Source: an uncultured Duncaniella sp. (lineage in GTDB: Bacteria; Bacteroidota; Bacteroidia; Bacteroidales; Muribaculaceae). From it: 64,000 nt of DNA. Shown piece after piece: positions 9,088 through 17,928 of this stretch. The notes under the pieces are model-generated. The model was not told where the DNA came from, did no database searches, and saw nothing but the letters and a program-made list of their open reading frames with translations. Position 1 is the stretch's first letter, and each line of letters opens with the position of its first letter. The stretch covers positions 1 to 64,000 of the forward strand of contig CAJUIX010000010.1 of assembly GCA_910586665.1 (NCBI GenBank). Reading direction: 5' to 3'. Both the position numbers and the translations under genes were made by a program.

Positions 9088-10407
9088 ATGATAGAAAGCA
9101 AAGTCACTCCGGCGGCCACGCGCCGCCGCAACCCCTGGGCCTGGATTCCGACACTCTACTTCGCCCAGGGCCTGCCCTATGTAGCCGTCATGACAATCTC
9201 GGTCATAATGTATAAGCGGCTCGGCATCTCCAACACCGACATAGCCCTCTACACAGGCTGGCTCTACCTCCCCTGGGTCATAAAACCCTTCTGGAGCCCC
9301 TTCGTAGACATAATCAGCACCAAGCGTCGCTGGACTATCACGATGCAGTGGCTCATGGCCGCAGCTTTCGCCGGGATAGCCTTCACGCTCCCGACATCCT
9401 TCTTCTTCTCTCTCACTCTGGCAGTGTTTTGGATTCTTGCCTTCACATCGGCCACCCACGACATCGCCGCCGACGGCTTCTACATGCTCGCCCTCACGGA
9501 GCACCAGCAGTCGCTCTTTGTCGGCATCCGTTCCACCTTCTACCGCATAGCAACCCTCGCCGCCCAGGGGCCGCTCGTCATCGTGGCCGGCCTCCTCGAG
9601 ACCTCCACGGGCGACATACCACTCTCGTGGGCAATCGTATTCGTCATTCTCTCCGCTCTATTCCTCGCCTTCTCCCTATACCACACATGGGCGCTCCCCA
9701 AAGTCGAGCACCAGTCCGCGGAGCAGGCCAGGTCGCGCGGCGAGGTCTGGAGGGAGTTCGTCAATGTCTTCGCCGAGTTCTTCCGCAAGGAGCAGGTCGG
9801 GATAGCGATAGTCTTCATGCTTCTCTACCGCCTCCCGGAAGCACAGCTCGTCAAGCTTATCAATCCCTTCCTCCTCGATCCGGCCGAAGCAGGGGGACTC
9901 GGACTCAGCACACAGCAGGTGGGCTTCGTCTACGGCACCATAGGCATAATCGGGCTAACCCTCGGCGGCATCATCGGCGGCATCGTAGCCGCACGCCGCG
10001 GTCTGAAATTCTGGCTACGGCCTATGGCGTGGAGCATGTCGCTCACCTGCCTGGCCTTCGTCTACCTCAGCTATGCGCAGAATCCATCACTCAACGTCAT
10101 CAACATCTGCGTCTTCGTCGAGCAGTTCGGCTACGGATTCGGATTCACGGCCTACATGCTCTATCTCATCTACTTCTCCGAGGGGCGCCACCGCACCGCC
10201 CACTACAGCATCTGCACCGGCTTCATGGCCCTCGGCATGATGCTCCCCGGCATGGCCGCGGGGTGGATAGAGGAAACTGTAGGCTATCAGAACTTCTTCC
10301 TTTGGACCATGATATGCTGCGTGGCCACTATCGGAGTCAGCCACCTCATCAAAGTCGACCCCTCATTCGGCAAGAAAGCCAAGAAAGAAAGCCAAACAAA
10401 GGCTTGA
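9088..10407 (+). CDS. ampG: AmpG-type muropeptide permease (MFS)
   Basis: This is an inner-membrane major facilitator permease of about 12 hydrophobic segments. The N-terminal region (WIPTLYFAQGLPYVAV, then KPFWSPFVD) is typical of AmpG, which brings anhydro-muropeptides or wall sugars into the cytoplasm. ATG 9088 sits 4 bases after the SpoIID stop. ATG 9052 would add 12 residues and overlap that gene by 32 bases, so either is possible. The context is between a SpoIID-like protein and a NamZ-type muramidase, with a BadF kinase further on. This supports import of peptidoglycan-derived sugars; the exact cargo (MurNAc, GlcNAc-MurNAc or muropeptides) cannot be read from sequence. Confidence 0.85.
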   Translation: MIESKVTPAATRRRNPWAWIPTLYFAQGLPYVAVMTISVIMYKRLGISNTDIALYTGWLYLPWVIKPFWSPFVDIISTKRRWTITMQWLMAAAFAGIAFTLPTSFFFSLTLAVFWILAFTSATHDIAADGFYMLALTEHQQSLFVGIRSTFYRIATLAAQGPLVIVAGLLETSTGDIPLSWAIVFVILSALFLAFSLYHTWALPKVEHQSAEQARSRGEVWREFVNVFAEFFRKEQVGIAIVFMLLYRLPEAQLVKLINPFLLDPAEAGGLGLSTQQVGFVYGTIGIIGLTLGGIIGGIVAARRGLKFWLRPMAWSMSLTCLAFVYLSYAQNPSLNVINICVFVEQFGYGFGFTAYMLYLIYFSEGRHRTAHYSICTGFMALGMMLPGMAAGWIEETVGYQNFFLWTMICCVATIGVSHLIKVDPSFGKKAKKESQTKA

Positions 10408-10435
10408 TTTGTTATACCTCATATAACAAATCTCA

Positions 10436-11785
10436 ATGCCACAGACCATGACCAAGACATTTACAATAATGAGCGGATTTTTTTCATCCATACTTCTATC
10501 AATCGCCGCAATCAGCTGCAATGGAAACTCGTCGGCTGTCAGCGGCGACACCCTCGCCACGGCAAGCGACGGCGAGAACTTCACAGCCGAGTCACCCCGC
10601 ATGGCCAACGACCCCGTCCTACCCGGCATCGAGGTGCTCCGCAGAGACAATTTTGAGGCCCTACAAGGCAAGAAAGTGGGACTTATCACCAACCCCACAG
10701 GCATAGACAATGCCCTGCGCTCGACTATCGACATACTCGCTACCGCTCCGGGTGTGAAGCTTACAGCCCTCTTCGCGCCCGAACACGGTGTGCGCGGCGA
10801 CTATGTGGCAGGAGCCAACGTGCTCAACGAGACCGACCCGGCAACAGGTGTCCCCGTATACTCCCTACACGGAAAGACCAAAAAACCGACCCCGGAGATG
10901 CTAAAGAATGTGGACGTCATCGTCTACGACATCCAGGACATCGGCACACGCAGCTATACCTTCATCTCGACGATGGGCCTGGCAATGGAGGCAGCAGCCG
11001 AAAACGGCAAGGAGTTCATGGTGCTCGACCGCCCCAATCCCCTCGGCGGCAACAAGGTTGAGGGCAACATAGCCGAGAGCGCCTATAGGTCATTCGTCAG
11101 CAAGTATCCTATTCCCTACATCTACGGGCTCACCCCCGGGGAGCTCGCCCGCTATCTCAACGGCGAGGGGCTTCTGAAAGACGGCATGAAGGCCGACCTG
11201 ACAGTCATCCCTATGGAGGGCTGGCACCGCTACATGTCATTTGCCGAGACCGGCATGCCCTGGGTGCTCCCCTCACCCCACATCCCGACCCCATATTCAG
11301 CCATCCTCTATCCGGCCACAGGAATTATGGGTGAGCTTGACTATGTATCCATCGGCGTGGGCTACACCCTCCCCTTCAAGCTCGCCGCAGCTCCCTGGAT
11401 TGACGCACAAGCGCTCACCGACAGCCTCAACAATCTGAATATCCCCGGCGTAGAGTTCCGCCCCATACACTACAAGCCATTCTACGCCTTCTTCAAGGGA
11501 CAGAATCTCAACGGCGTGCAGATCTACATCCACGACTTCAAGGCCGCGCCTCTGACACTGATACAATTCTACATCATGCAGGAGCTCGCAGCCATGTACC
11601 CGACCAAGAAAGCCTTCGACAAGGCCACCCCGACGCGTCTGGAAATGTTTGACAAAGTCTGCGGCTCCAACAAGGTGCGCGAGCTCTTCTGCAAGCGCTA
11701 CCGTGTCGAGGACATGCTCCCCTTCTGGCAGAAAGATGCCGAGGGCTTCAAAGCCCGTGCCGAAATCTATACGCTCTACCAGTAA
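10436..11785 (+). CDS. namZ: DUF1343 exo-beta-N-acetylmuramidase-like lipoprotein (NamZ family)
   Basis: This 449-residue lipoprotein belongs to DUF1343, the family of NamZ (GH171), which removes MurNAc from the non-reducing ends of peptidoglycan fragments. The signal sequence ends in a lipobox (LSIAAISC, Cys 28), placing the enzyme at a periplasm-facing membrane or the surface. Family motifs are intact: KKVGLITNPTGID, TALFAPEHGVRGD, VDVIVYDIQDIGTRSYTF, MVLDRPNPLGG, PYIYGLTPGELA and MPWVLPSPHIPT. The start is ATG 10436 or the in-frame ATG 10448; the lipobox is kept in both. It lies between the AmpG-type permease and the BadF kinase with gaps of 28 and 33 bases, which fits MurNAc release, uptake and phosphorylation. 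Confidence 0.88.
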   Translation: MPQTMTKTFTIMSGFFSSILLSIAAISCNGNSSAVSGDTLATASDGENFTAESPRMANDPVLPGIEVLRRDNFEALQGKKVGLITNPTGIDNALRSTIDILATAPGVKLTALFAPEHGVRGDYVAGANVLNETDPATGVPVYSLHGKTKKPTPEMLKNVDVIVYDIQDIGTRSYTFISTMGLAMEAAAENGKEFMVLDRPNPLGGNKVEGNIAESAYRSFVSKYPIPYIYGLTPGELARYLNGEGLLKDGMKADLTVIPMEGWHRYMSFAETGMPWVLPSPHIPTPYSAILYPATGIMGELDYVSIGVGYTLPFKLAAAPWIDAQALTDSLNNLNIPGVEFRPIHYKPFYAFFKGQNLNGVQIYIHDFKAAPLTLIQFYIMQELAAMYPTKKAFDKATPTRLEMFDKVCGSNKVRELFCKRYRVEDMLPFWQKDAEGFKARAEIYTLYQ

Positions 11786-11818
11786 CAGAGCTGAAAAATC
11801 ATTATCACAACTTGAAAA

Positions 11819-12670
11819 ATGACCATAATAGCCGACGCCGGGAGCACCAAAATCTCATGGGTGCTCCTCGACAAAGACCGCAATGTAAATCTGAGACTCG
11901 ACACTCCCGGCTACAATCCGGCTGTCGACCCGGCCGACACCCTTGACGTCCTCCTTTCCCACAGCGGCGAAGGACTGCTGAGCCACAATGAGGACGTAAG
12001 GCACATATATTATTATGGTGCCGGATGTAGCGGCGAGCGATGCAGCCGCGTAGCCAGCCGCCTACAAGGAATCTTCCCCGGGGCCTACTGCCGGGTGGAG
12101 AGCGACATGCTCGCCGCCGCGAGAGCCGTCTGCGGCGACAAACCAGGCATAGCCTGCATACTCGGCACCGGCTCTAACTCCTGTCTATATGACGGAGAGA
12201 GAATCATTGACAATGTTTCACCCCTCGGCTTCATCCTCGGCGACGAGGGGAGCGGTGCCGTGCTCGGACGCCTGCTCTTAGGGCGAATCTTCAAGCGACA
12301 GTTCTCCCCGCAACTCTGCAATCTCTTCCACCGGGAGTACCCGGGCCTGGAGAGCTGCGAAATAATCGAGCGCGTCTACCGCGCGGAGCGCCCCAACGCC
12401 TATCTTGCCACATTCGCCCCCTTCCTCTCGCGCCACATAGATGCAGAGGAGGTCGAAAACTTCGTCATTGATGAATTTGAACGCTTCTTCCGCTTCAACA
12501 TCCTCTCTTATGAGGATGCGACACAGCTCCCGCTCGGATTCATAGGTTCGATAGCCCTACATTTCGCCCCACAGCTACGGAAGGCTGCCGCGCGATGCGG
12601 CTGCCGGATCAGTCACATCGCGCAGTCACCACTTGAAGAACTTATAAAATACCACGGCGCCCGAGGCTGA
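11819..12670 (+). CDS. BadF/BadG-type amino-sugar kinase (MurK/GlcNAc-kinase-like)
   Basis: This 283-residue cytosolic kinase of the ASKHA superfamily is probably an ATP-dependent GlcNAc/MurNAc kinase. The phosphate-1 loop is IIADAGSTKISWVL at the very N-terminus, and the sugar/ATP motifs CILGTGSNSCLYDG and GFILGDEGSGAVLGR follow. Length and motifs match MurK-type and GlcNAc kinases of the BadF/BadG family. As the last gene of the salvage run it would phosphorylate amino sugar brought in by the AmpG-type permease. No MurQ etherase is present in the window, so the next step must be encoded elsewhere or the substrate is GlcNAc. Specificity is inference. Confidence 0.85.
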   Translation: MTIIADAGSTKISWVLLDKDRNVNLRLDTPGYNPAVDPADTLDVLLSHSGEGLLSHNEDVRHIYYYGAGCSGERCSRVASRLQGIFPGAYCRVESDMLAAARAVCGDKPGIACILGTGSNSCLYDGERIIDNVSPLGFILGDEGSGAVLGRLLLGRIFKRQFSPQLCNLFHREYPGLESCEIIERVYRAERPNAYLATFAPFLSRHIDAEEVENFVIDEFERFFRFNILSYEDATQLPLGFIGSIALHFAPQLRKAAARCGCRISHIAQSPLEELIKYHGARG

Positions 12671-12686
12671 GAAGCCCGGACGCCGT
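12654..12686. terminator. Hairpin between convergent kinase and cyclo-ligase genes
   Basis: ACGGCG (12654-12659) pairs with CGCCGT (12681-12686), followed by an AT-rich run (AAACATTTTATATAAT). It overlaps the last codons of the kinase and lies just before the end of the opposing gene. It could stop transcription from the left; the T tract is imperfect. Confidence 0.45.
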
Positions 12687-12708
12687 AAACATTTTATATA
12701 ATACTGAC

Positions 12709-13263
12709 TTATCGTGACCGTTTTATGACGATGTGGTGGTTTTCAGTGATGATAACGTCCACACAGACATCGTGTGGGTCGGCATCAATCTCGTCGACGA
12801 GCTGGAAATCATAGGCCACACCGACCTTTCGGGCACGGCTGCCGGCAAGAAGGCGGTCATAGTAGCCCTTTCCACGTCCCACGCGGTTACCCGCCCTGTC
12901 GTAGGCCACAGCCGGGACGACTATCATCTCCATGTCGGAAATATCAGCCGTATCGTTGCCTGTCGGCTCCTCGATATGAAAGGAACCGAGGGCCAGGCGC
13001 GACTCGTCGTAAGGAAGGATTTCAAGATTGACACCGTTGACTCGCGGCAAGTAGAAATGCTTCCTGTCGTGCCACTTGCTGATAAAAGCCCTGGTGGACA
13101 GCTCGTCGGGGAGCGAATGGTACATCAGAATCCTGTCGGCCAGCATGAAGTCAGCCGTCTGTTCGAGCAAAGCGAACACTCTCTCCGCAGCCGTCAGCTT
13201 CTCCTCCTCGCTGAGGAGGGTCTTGCGGGCCTTGATACCGCGTCTTATGTCATCCTTTTTCAT
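12709..13263 (-). CDS. fau: 5-formyltetrahydrofolate cyclo-ligase
   Basis: This 184-residue cytosolic enzyme converts 5-formyl-THF to 5,10-methenyl-THF using ATP. The N-terminal basic helix (KKDDIRRGIKARKTLLS), the IEEPTG segment, MIVVPAVAYDRAGNRVGRGKGYYDRLL and the C-terminal VGVAYDFQLVDEI are all diagnostic of the family. Length is normal. It starts 15 bases after the S41 protease gene ends, so the two are probably co-transcribed. Confidence 0.93.
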   Translation of the reverse strand: MKKDDIRRGIKARKTLLSEEEKLTAAERVFALLEQTADFMLADRILMYHSLPDELSTRAFISKWHDRKHFYLPRVNGVNLEILPYDESRLALGSFHIEEPTGNDTADISDMEMIVVPAVAYDRAGNRVGRGKGYYDRLLAGSRARKVGVAYDFQLVDEIDADPHDVCVDVIITENHHIVIKRSR

Positions 13264-13278
13264 TGGAAATTTTCCCTT

Positions 13279-14901
13279 TTATTGCTTGTTGGTTAACGGG
13301 AAAGCCGCCTCACCGCTGTTCAGCGCATTGATACCCGAAAGCACTGTCGGGTCGACCTCGTTGAACACCTCGAAGTAGCCCTGCACACCGAGCGCATTGC
13401 GGGCTATCATGGCTTTCAGTTGGTTAACAATCAAATCGCGGGAAATGTTTATGTAGTACCACCTCGGAGCCACACCAGCCTTCTGCGAGTAGCTTACGAA
13501 ATCCTGGAGCAGGGTATCGTCGTCGGGCAGCATCCTCAGCAGGTCGGCCACGCTCTTTGCCCCGTCGAGACGCGAGCGGTTGCGGTCGGTATAATCGAAG
13601 GTGTACTTCTGAATCAGGCCCGCGTTTAGGACGTTGAGATAATAGGAGGTGATGCCGACAGTGTCATTCGGGACGAAGAGATCGGGCATGATGCCGCCTC
13701 CACCGTATACGGTGCGTCCGTGGAGGGTCTCGAAGGCGTGGGTCTTGTCGAGCTTGATAGAATCGGCGTTGTAGAACTCTCCATGCTCATAGCGGTTGAC
13801 GATGTCGCGGTCATAGTCCACGCCCGGGGCGTAGGTCTTCTGTATGCAGCGGCCCGAGGGGGTGTAGTAGCGAGCTATCGTAAGACGGATAGCGCTGCTG
13901 TCGGGCAGCTCCATCTGGTTTTGGACGAGACCCTTGCCGAAGGAACGGCGACCAATGACGAGGCCGCGGTCATTGTCCTGGATAGCTCCCGCAAGAATCT
14001 CGCTCGAACTTGCGGAGACTTCGTCGAGCAGGACCACCACCTCATTTTTGAGGAAGGAGCCGGAGCCGTCGCTGACCGTAGGGCGCGAGTCGGGCGAAGC
14101 CTTACCCCTCATGCTGACTATCGGCGATCCGCCGGGGAGAAACTCGTTGGCTATAAGCACTGCCGGCTCCATGAAGCCACCGCCGTTGCCGCGGAGGTCG
14201 ATGATAAACTTCTCGGCGCCGTCGGCCACGAGGTCCATCATCGAGGTCAGGAACTCGCTGTAGGTGTTGGCGCTGAACTTATTAATCTTCAAAAAACCGA
14301 TTTTGGGCGCGATAATATAGGCGGCATCAATGGATGTCATAGGGATGTCGCCACGAATCACGTCAAAATTCAGGAGTTTCTTCGAGGTACGGCGCTTGAC
14401 GGTGAGCTTGACCTTGCTCCCCTTTTCGCCACGGAGCGAGCTGCGCACCTTGACGTCGCTCCACCCCTTGCCGGCAACGGTGGTATCGTTTATGGCCACA
14501 ATCCTGTCGCCAGGGAGAAGACCGGCTTTCTCCGACGGTCCGCCGGAGATTACTTCGAGCACGTTGAGGCTGTCGTTGAGCAGATTGAATGATATGCCTA
14601 TGCCTGAGAAGGAGCCTTCAAGCTCTTCGTTGACATTCTGGAGATCCTTTGCAGGGATATAGACAGAGTGAGGGTCGAGACTTGAGAGAATCCCGGGGAA
14701 GGAGGCTTCGATGAGGCTGTCGGTATCCACCTCGTCGACATACGAGCGCTCGACGATGTCCATAATCGTGTCGAGCTTGCTGCGGGAGTTCCATTTGGCT
14801 GAATCGTTGAAAAACAGCTTACCGATCCACATGCCTGCGACAAGCGCCAGGGCTATGACGAGCGGCATCCAAACGGATGTCTTTTTCAGACGGTTGTTCA
14901 T
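13279..14901 (-). CDS. S41 family C-terminal processing peptidase
   Basis: This 540-residue membrane-anchored periplasmic protease is of the CtpA/Prc type. One N-terminal hydrophobic segment (MPLVIALALVAGMWIGKLFF) anchors it. A PDZ domain follows (SGIGISFNLLNDSLNVLEVISGGPSEKAGLLPGDRIVAIND), then the S41 core with FIIDLRGNGGG, LLDEVSASSSEILAGA (nucleophile Ser) and GRRSFGKGLVQ (general-base Lys). The catalytic pair is intact. These proteases trim C-termini of envelope proteins; the substrate here is unknown. It is followed by the cyclo-ligase gene 15 bases downstream and preceded, 89 bases away, by dCMP deaminase. Confidence 0.92.
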   Translation of the reverse strand: MNNRLKKTSVWMPLVIALALVAGMWIGKLFFNDSAKWNSRSKLDTIMDIVERSYVDEVDTDSLIEASFPGILSSLDPHSVYIPAKDLQNVNEELEGSFSGIGISFNLLNDSLNVLEVISGGPSEKAGLLPGDRIVAINDTTVAGKGWSDVKVRSSLRGEKGSKVKLTVKRRTSKKLLNFDVIRGDIPMTSIDAAYIIAPKIGFLKINKFSANTYSEFLTSMMDLVADGAEKFIIDLRGNGGGFMEPAVLIANEFLPGGSPIVSMRGKASPDSRPTVSDGSGSFLKNEVVVLLDEVSASSSEILAGAIQDNDRGLVIGRRSFGKGLVQNQMELPDSSAIRLTIARYYTPSGRCIQKTYAPGVDYDRDIVNRYEHGEFYNADSIKLDKTHAFETLHGRTVYGGGGIMPDLFVPNDTVGITSYYLNVLNAGLIQKYTFDYTDRNRSRLDGAKSVADLLRMLPDDDTLLQDFVSYSQKAGVAPRWYYINISRDLIVNQLKAMIARNALGVQGYFEVFNEVDPTVLSGINALNSGEAAFPLTNKQ

Positions 14902-14990
14902 AGAAGGTTTTTACAGATAGAAATTTAGCTTTTTGACAGAGATTGGAGAGATGAAATCGGAGACAACGCATGCTGTTACAGGCACTTGTT

Positions 14991-15425
14991 TCACTGGTCG
15001 ACATCCGGCAGGTGGCAGCACTCTATGCCTGCGCGCTGCAGCAGCTCTATGCCGTCGGTCATACGGTAAAGCTCGCTGAAGACCACCCTCTCGATACCGG
15101 CCTGGATCATCAGCTTGGCGCAGTCAAGACAGGGGGAGGCGGTGACGTAGAGCGTCGAGCCTTCGGCCGAGTTATTTGAGCGGGCCACCTTGGTGATGGC
15201 ATTGGCCTCGGCATGGAGGACGTAGGTCTTGGTGACGCCGTCGGCGTCCTCGCAGACGTTCTCGAAGCCCGCGGGAGTGCCGTTGAACCCATCGGAAATA
15301 ATTGTACGGTCCTTCACCATAAGGGCGCCGACCTTCCTACGCTTACAGTAGGAATTCTCTGCCCAGATACGCGCCATGCGCAGATAGCGTCTGTCGAGCA
15401 AATCTTGCTTGCCGTTATGTTCCAT
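14991..15425 (-). CDS. dCMP deaminase (ComEB-like)
   Basis: This 144-residue zinc-dependent deoxycytidylate deaminase makes dUMP for thymidylate synthesis. The zinc and catalytic motifs HAEANAI and PCLDCAKLMI are intact, as is the N-terminal substrate segment CKRRKVGALMVKDRTIISDGFNGTPAGFEN. Length fits the family. A minus-strand -7 element (TACCTTTG, 15445-15452) lies 20 bases before the start. Confidence 0.93.
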   Translation of the reverse strand: MEHNGKQDLLDRRYLRMARIWAENSYCKRRKVGALMVKDRTIISDGFNGTPAGFENVCEDADGVTKTYVLHAEANAITKVARSNNSAEGSTLYVTASPCLDCAKLMIQAGIERVVFSELYRMTDGIELLQRAGIECCHLPDVDQ

Positions 15426-15444
15426 TTCGGTTGAATTACTTCCG

Positions 15445-15452
15445 CAAAGGTA
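15445..15452 (-). promoter_or_regulatory. -7 element for dCMP deaminase
   Basis: Read on the minus strand this is TACCTTTG, a match to the Bacteroidota TAnnTTTG -7 box, 20 bases before the ATG. No good -33 TTTG is found at the expected distance. Confidence 0.45.
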
Positions 15453-15553
15453 GTGAGATTTATTGTATTATACTGCATTTTGTCACAAAAACTGACACCC
15501 ATCCCCGGAAAAATATATAAAATGGCTTTAAATACACCCCGATTCCCGTGCTG

Positions 15554-15585
15554 TTTGTTTATTATTGGCAAAATGAGTACTTTTG
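15554..15585 (+). promoter_or_regulatory. Promoter of the META-domain lipoprotein gene
   Basis: TTTG (15554-15557), 20 bases, then TACTTTTG (15578-15585) is a full match to the Bacteroidota housekeeping consensus. It implies a 5' leader of about 150 bases before the ATG at 15745. With the minus-strand -7 box at 15445 it accounts for the 319-base divergent gap 15426-15744. I see no ORF or structured RNA there. Confidence 0.75.
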
Positions 15586-15744
15586 TAGGCTGATTCCGAG
15601 GGCAGAATTCTGAATCATCAATTATTTCAACTGGAATATCGAACATTTTGACAATAATGTCGCACAAATCAAAGCTCCCAATCGTTAGTTTAGTAATTAC
15701 ATAAATCTCCTACAATAATCGACATCTACAAAACAATTGTAATC

Positions 15745-16635
15745 ATGAAATTAGTTTCACTATTTGCATCAGCACTCACAATCGCGGCCCTCGTCAGCAG
15801 CTGCAACGTAATAAAGAAGTCAGGCACAAGCGTGACTGACAGTAACGCACCCGTAAAAACCACTCCTGTGAAACCATCAGACAAAACATCCGCCTACGAC
15901 GAGTCGCAGATTGCCCCGCTGATGGGCAGCTGGTCAGTGACCGCTATCAACGGGCAGAACGTCGTGATCAACGGCGAGAACCACCCGCAGATTTCATTCA
16001 AGTCAATCCCCGACGCCAAGACCGCCATAATGGTCATCGGCTTCAACGGATGCAACTACCTCAACGGTTCATGGATTGTCCGCGGAAGCAAGCTTGAGCC
16101 TAACGGCGAGTTCATCTCTTCGCTCAAGGCATGTCACGACGCCCCCTACGAGACCGCTTTCAACCAGGCTCTCGGCAAGGTGGCCTCCTACAGCATCGTC
16201 GACAACAACAATATCTCCCTCAACGCCGCCGACGGCACCGCCCTCATGAACCTGCGCAAGCGCAACCTCTCATTCCTCAACGGAGCATGGCAGGTGACAA
16301 CCATCCAGGGCACACCAGTCCCCGCATCTGCAGCAGTCAAGGTGGTGATTGACGTCGACGAGTGTAAGATTCATGGCAACGCCGGCTGCAACGTCCTCAA
16401 CGGAACCGTTGTCGTCAACCTCGACAAAGGCGACGGCATAGAATTCAAGGACCTTGCCACTACCCGCATGATGTGTCCTAACATGGCTACGGAACAGGCC
16501 TTCCTCCTCGCACTCGAGCAGGTTGACACCTGTGTCGAAGGCGACTCGGCTGACCAGGCCATCATGAAGGATTCTGACGGCAAGCAGCTGCTCACCCTCA
16601 TCCGTATCTCACCCGACCAGGTCGGCGAAGAATAA
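15745..16635 (+). CDS. Lipoprotein with two META (HslJ-like) domains
   Basis: This 296-residue envelope lipoprotein has a lipobox in AALVSSC (about Cys 20). Two META domains follow in tandem: LMGSWSVTAINGQNVVI...GFNGCNYLNGSW at about residues 58-160, and LNGAWQVTTIQGTPVP...GNAGCNVLNGT at about 175-280. Each keeps the W...G-CN-NG core of the HslJ/META fold. HslJ-type proteins are linked to envelope stress and heat-shock-induced resistance; the role here is unknown. It has its own promoter and is followed by a perfect 32-base palindrome. Confidence 0.85.
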   Translation: MKLVSLFASALTIAALVSSCNVIKKSGTSVTDSNAPVKTTPVKPSDKTSAYDESQIAPLMGSWSVTAINGQNVVINGENHPQISFKSIPDAKTAIMVIGFNGCNYLNGSWIVRGSKLEPNGEFISSLKACHDAPYETAFNQALGKVASYSIVDNNNISLNAADGTALMNLRKRNLSFLNGAWQVTTIQGTPVPASAAVKVVIDVDECKIHGNAGCNVLNGTVVVNLDKGDGIEFKDLATTRMMCPNMATEQAFLLALEQVDTCVEGDSADQAIMKDSDGKQLLTLIRISPDQVGEE

Positions 16636-16660
16636 ACCGCACGGAAACAAAACATACGGA

Positions 16661-16692
16661 TTGCAGTGGCGCTGCATGCAGCGCCACTGCAA
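16661..16692. repeat. Perfect 32-base palindrome
   Basis: TTGCAGTGGCGCTGCA (16661-16676) is followed with no spacer by its exact reverse complement (16677-16692). It lies between the META lipoprotein stop and the M24 peptidase start, 15 bases before the ATG. No T tract follows on the plus strand, so it is not a classical terminator there. Folded in the mRNA it could affect M24 translation or the upstream 3' end. Confidence 0.6.
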
Positions 16693-16707
16693 AACCAACC
16701 AGATAAC

Positions 16708-17898
16708 ATGCAAGCAAAAGATTTCAATAACCTCGTGCTCCTTGAGCATGACGAATTCGAGCGCCGCCTCGACAAAATCAGGGCGGCAATGGCCGAGCAG
16801 CAGATGCCGGCCATGCTCGTTTCTGACAATGCCAATAAATATTACCTCACAGGCCGCGTCTATGCCGGCTATGCCTACATCCCGATAGAGGGAGAGGTGA
16901 TATTCTTCGTGCGCCGCCCGGTCGAGCTTCAGGGCGACGGCGTGGTCTACATCCGCAAGCCCGAAGAGATAGCCGAAAGCATCAGCCTGAACGTCCCGGA
17001 AGCTATCGGAATGGAGCTCGACATCCTCCCCTACTCCTCGGTGAGCCGCATGAAGGCGGTTTTCCCCGAAAGCGAGCTGCAAAACGCATCGGCAGTCATG
17101 CGCCACGTCCGCGCGGTCAAGACACCTGTGGAGATTGAGATGATACGCCGCTCCGGCGTGAAGCACGTCCATGTCTACAGCCGCATCCCCCACCTCTACC
17201 AGGCCGGCATGACCGACATGGAGCTCCAGGTCGAAATCGAGCGTGTCAGCCGACTCGAAGGATGCCTCGGACAGTTCCGCATCAGCGGTGATTCAATGGA
17301 ACTTTACATGGGCAACGTCCTCGTGGGTGACAACGCCGACGCCCCCTCACCCTACGACTTTGCTATGGGTGGCGCCGGACTCGACCCCTCCCTTCCTGTA
17401 GGCGCCAACGACAGCACTATCAAACCCGGCAACACCGTCATGGTCGACATGAACGGCAACTATGACGGCTATATGACCGACATGACCCGTGTCTTCGCCC
17501 TCGGCGACATTGACCCGCTCGCCCTCAAGGCTCATCAGTGCTCGCTCGACATCCACCGCGAGCTCACATCCATGATGCGCCCAGGCACACCAGCCAAAGA
17601 CCTCTACGCGAGAGCCGAGGAGATTGTCCGAGAACGCGAGCTCCACCCCTACTACATGGGCCACCGCCAGCATGCCGGCTTTATCGGCCACGGTGTCGGA
17701 ATCGAAATCAACGAGCTGCCCGTGATTGCCCCCCGCAGCCGCGATATAATTGCCGAAGGCAACGTAATAGCTCTCGAGCCGAAATTCGTCATCCCTCACA
17801 CCGGCGCTGTCGGCATCGAAAACACCTATGCCGTTCATGCCGACCATGTCGAGTGCCTGACGGCAGCCCCTGAAGAGATTTCTTATTTTGATGTGTGA
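16708..17898 (+). CDS. M24 family metallopeptidase (Xaa-Pro aminopeptidase-like)
   Basis: This 396-residue, apparently cytosolic peptidase has a creatinase-type N-terminal domain (about 1-150) and the pita-bread M24 domain. Metal ligands are visible in VMVDMNGNYDGYMTDMTRVF (the two Asp positions), in FIGHGVGIEINE (His) and in IALEPKFVIP and GIENTYAV (two Glu). The set is complete, so it should be active. ATG 16708 (MQAKDFNNLVLLEHDEF) is chosen; an upstream GTG at 16666 lies inside the palindrome and is not credible. The CCA transferase follows 30 bases later. Peptide specificity is not evident. Confidence 0.9.
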   Translation: MQAKDFNNLVLLEHDEFERRLDKIRAAMAEQQMPAMLVSDNANKYYLTGRVYAGYAYIPIEGEVIFFVRRPVELQGDGVVYIRKPEEIAESISLNVPEAIGMELDILPYSSVSRMKAVFPESELQNASAVMRHVRAVKTPVEIEMIRRSGVKHVHVYSRIPHLYQAGMTDMELQVEIERVSRLEGCLGQFRISGDSMELYMGNVLVGDNADAPSPYDFAMGGAGLDPSLPVGANDSTIKPGNTVMVDMNGNYDGYMTDMTRVFALGDIDPLALKAHQCSLDIHRELTSMMRPGTPAKDLYARAEEIVRERELHPYYMGHRQHAGFIGHGVGIEINELPVIAPRSRDIIAEGNVIALEPKFVIPHTGAVGIENTYAVHADHVECLTAAPEEISYFDV

Positions 17899-17928
17899 CC
17901 ACGATAAGCCCCACAACAGCCCGACACA

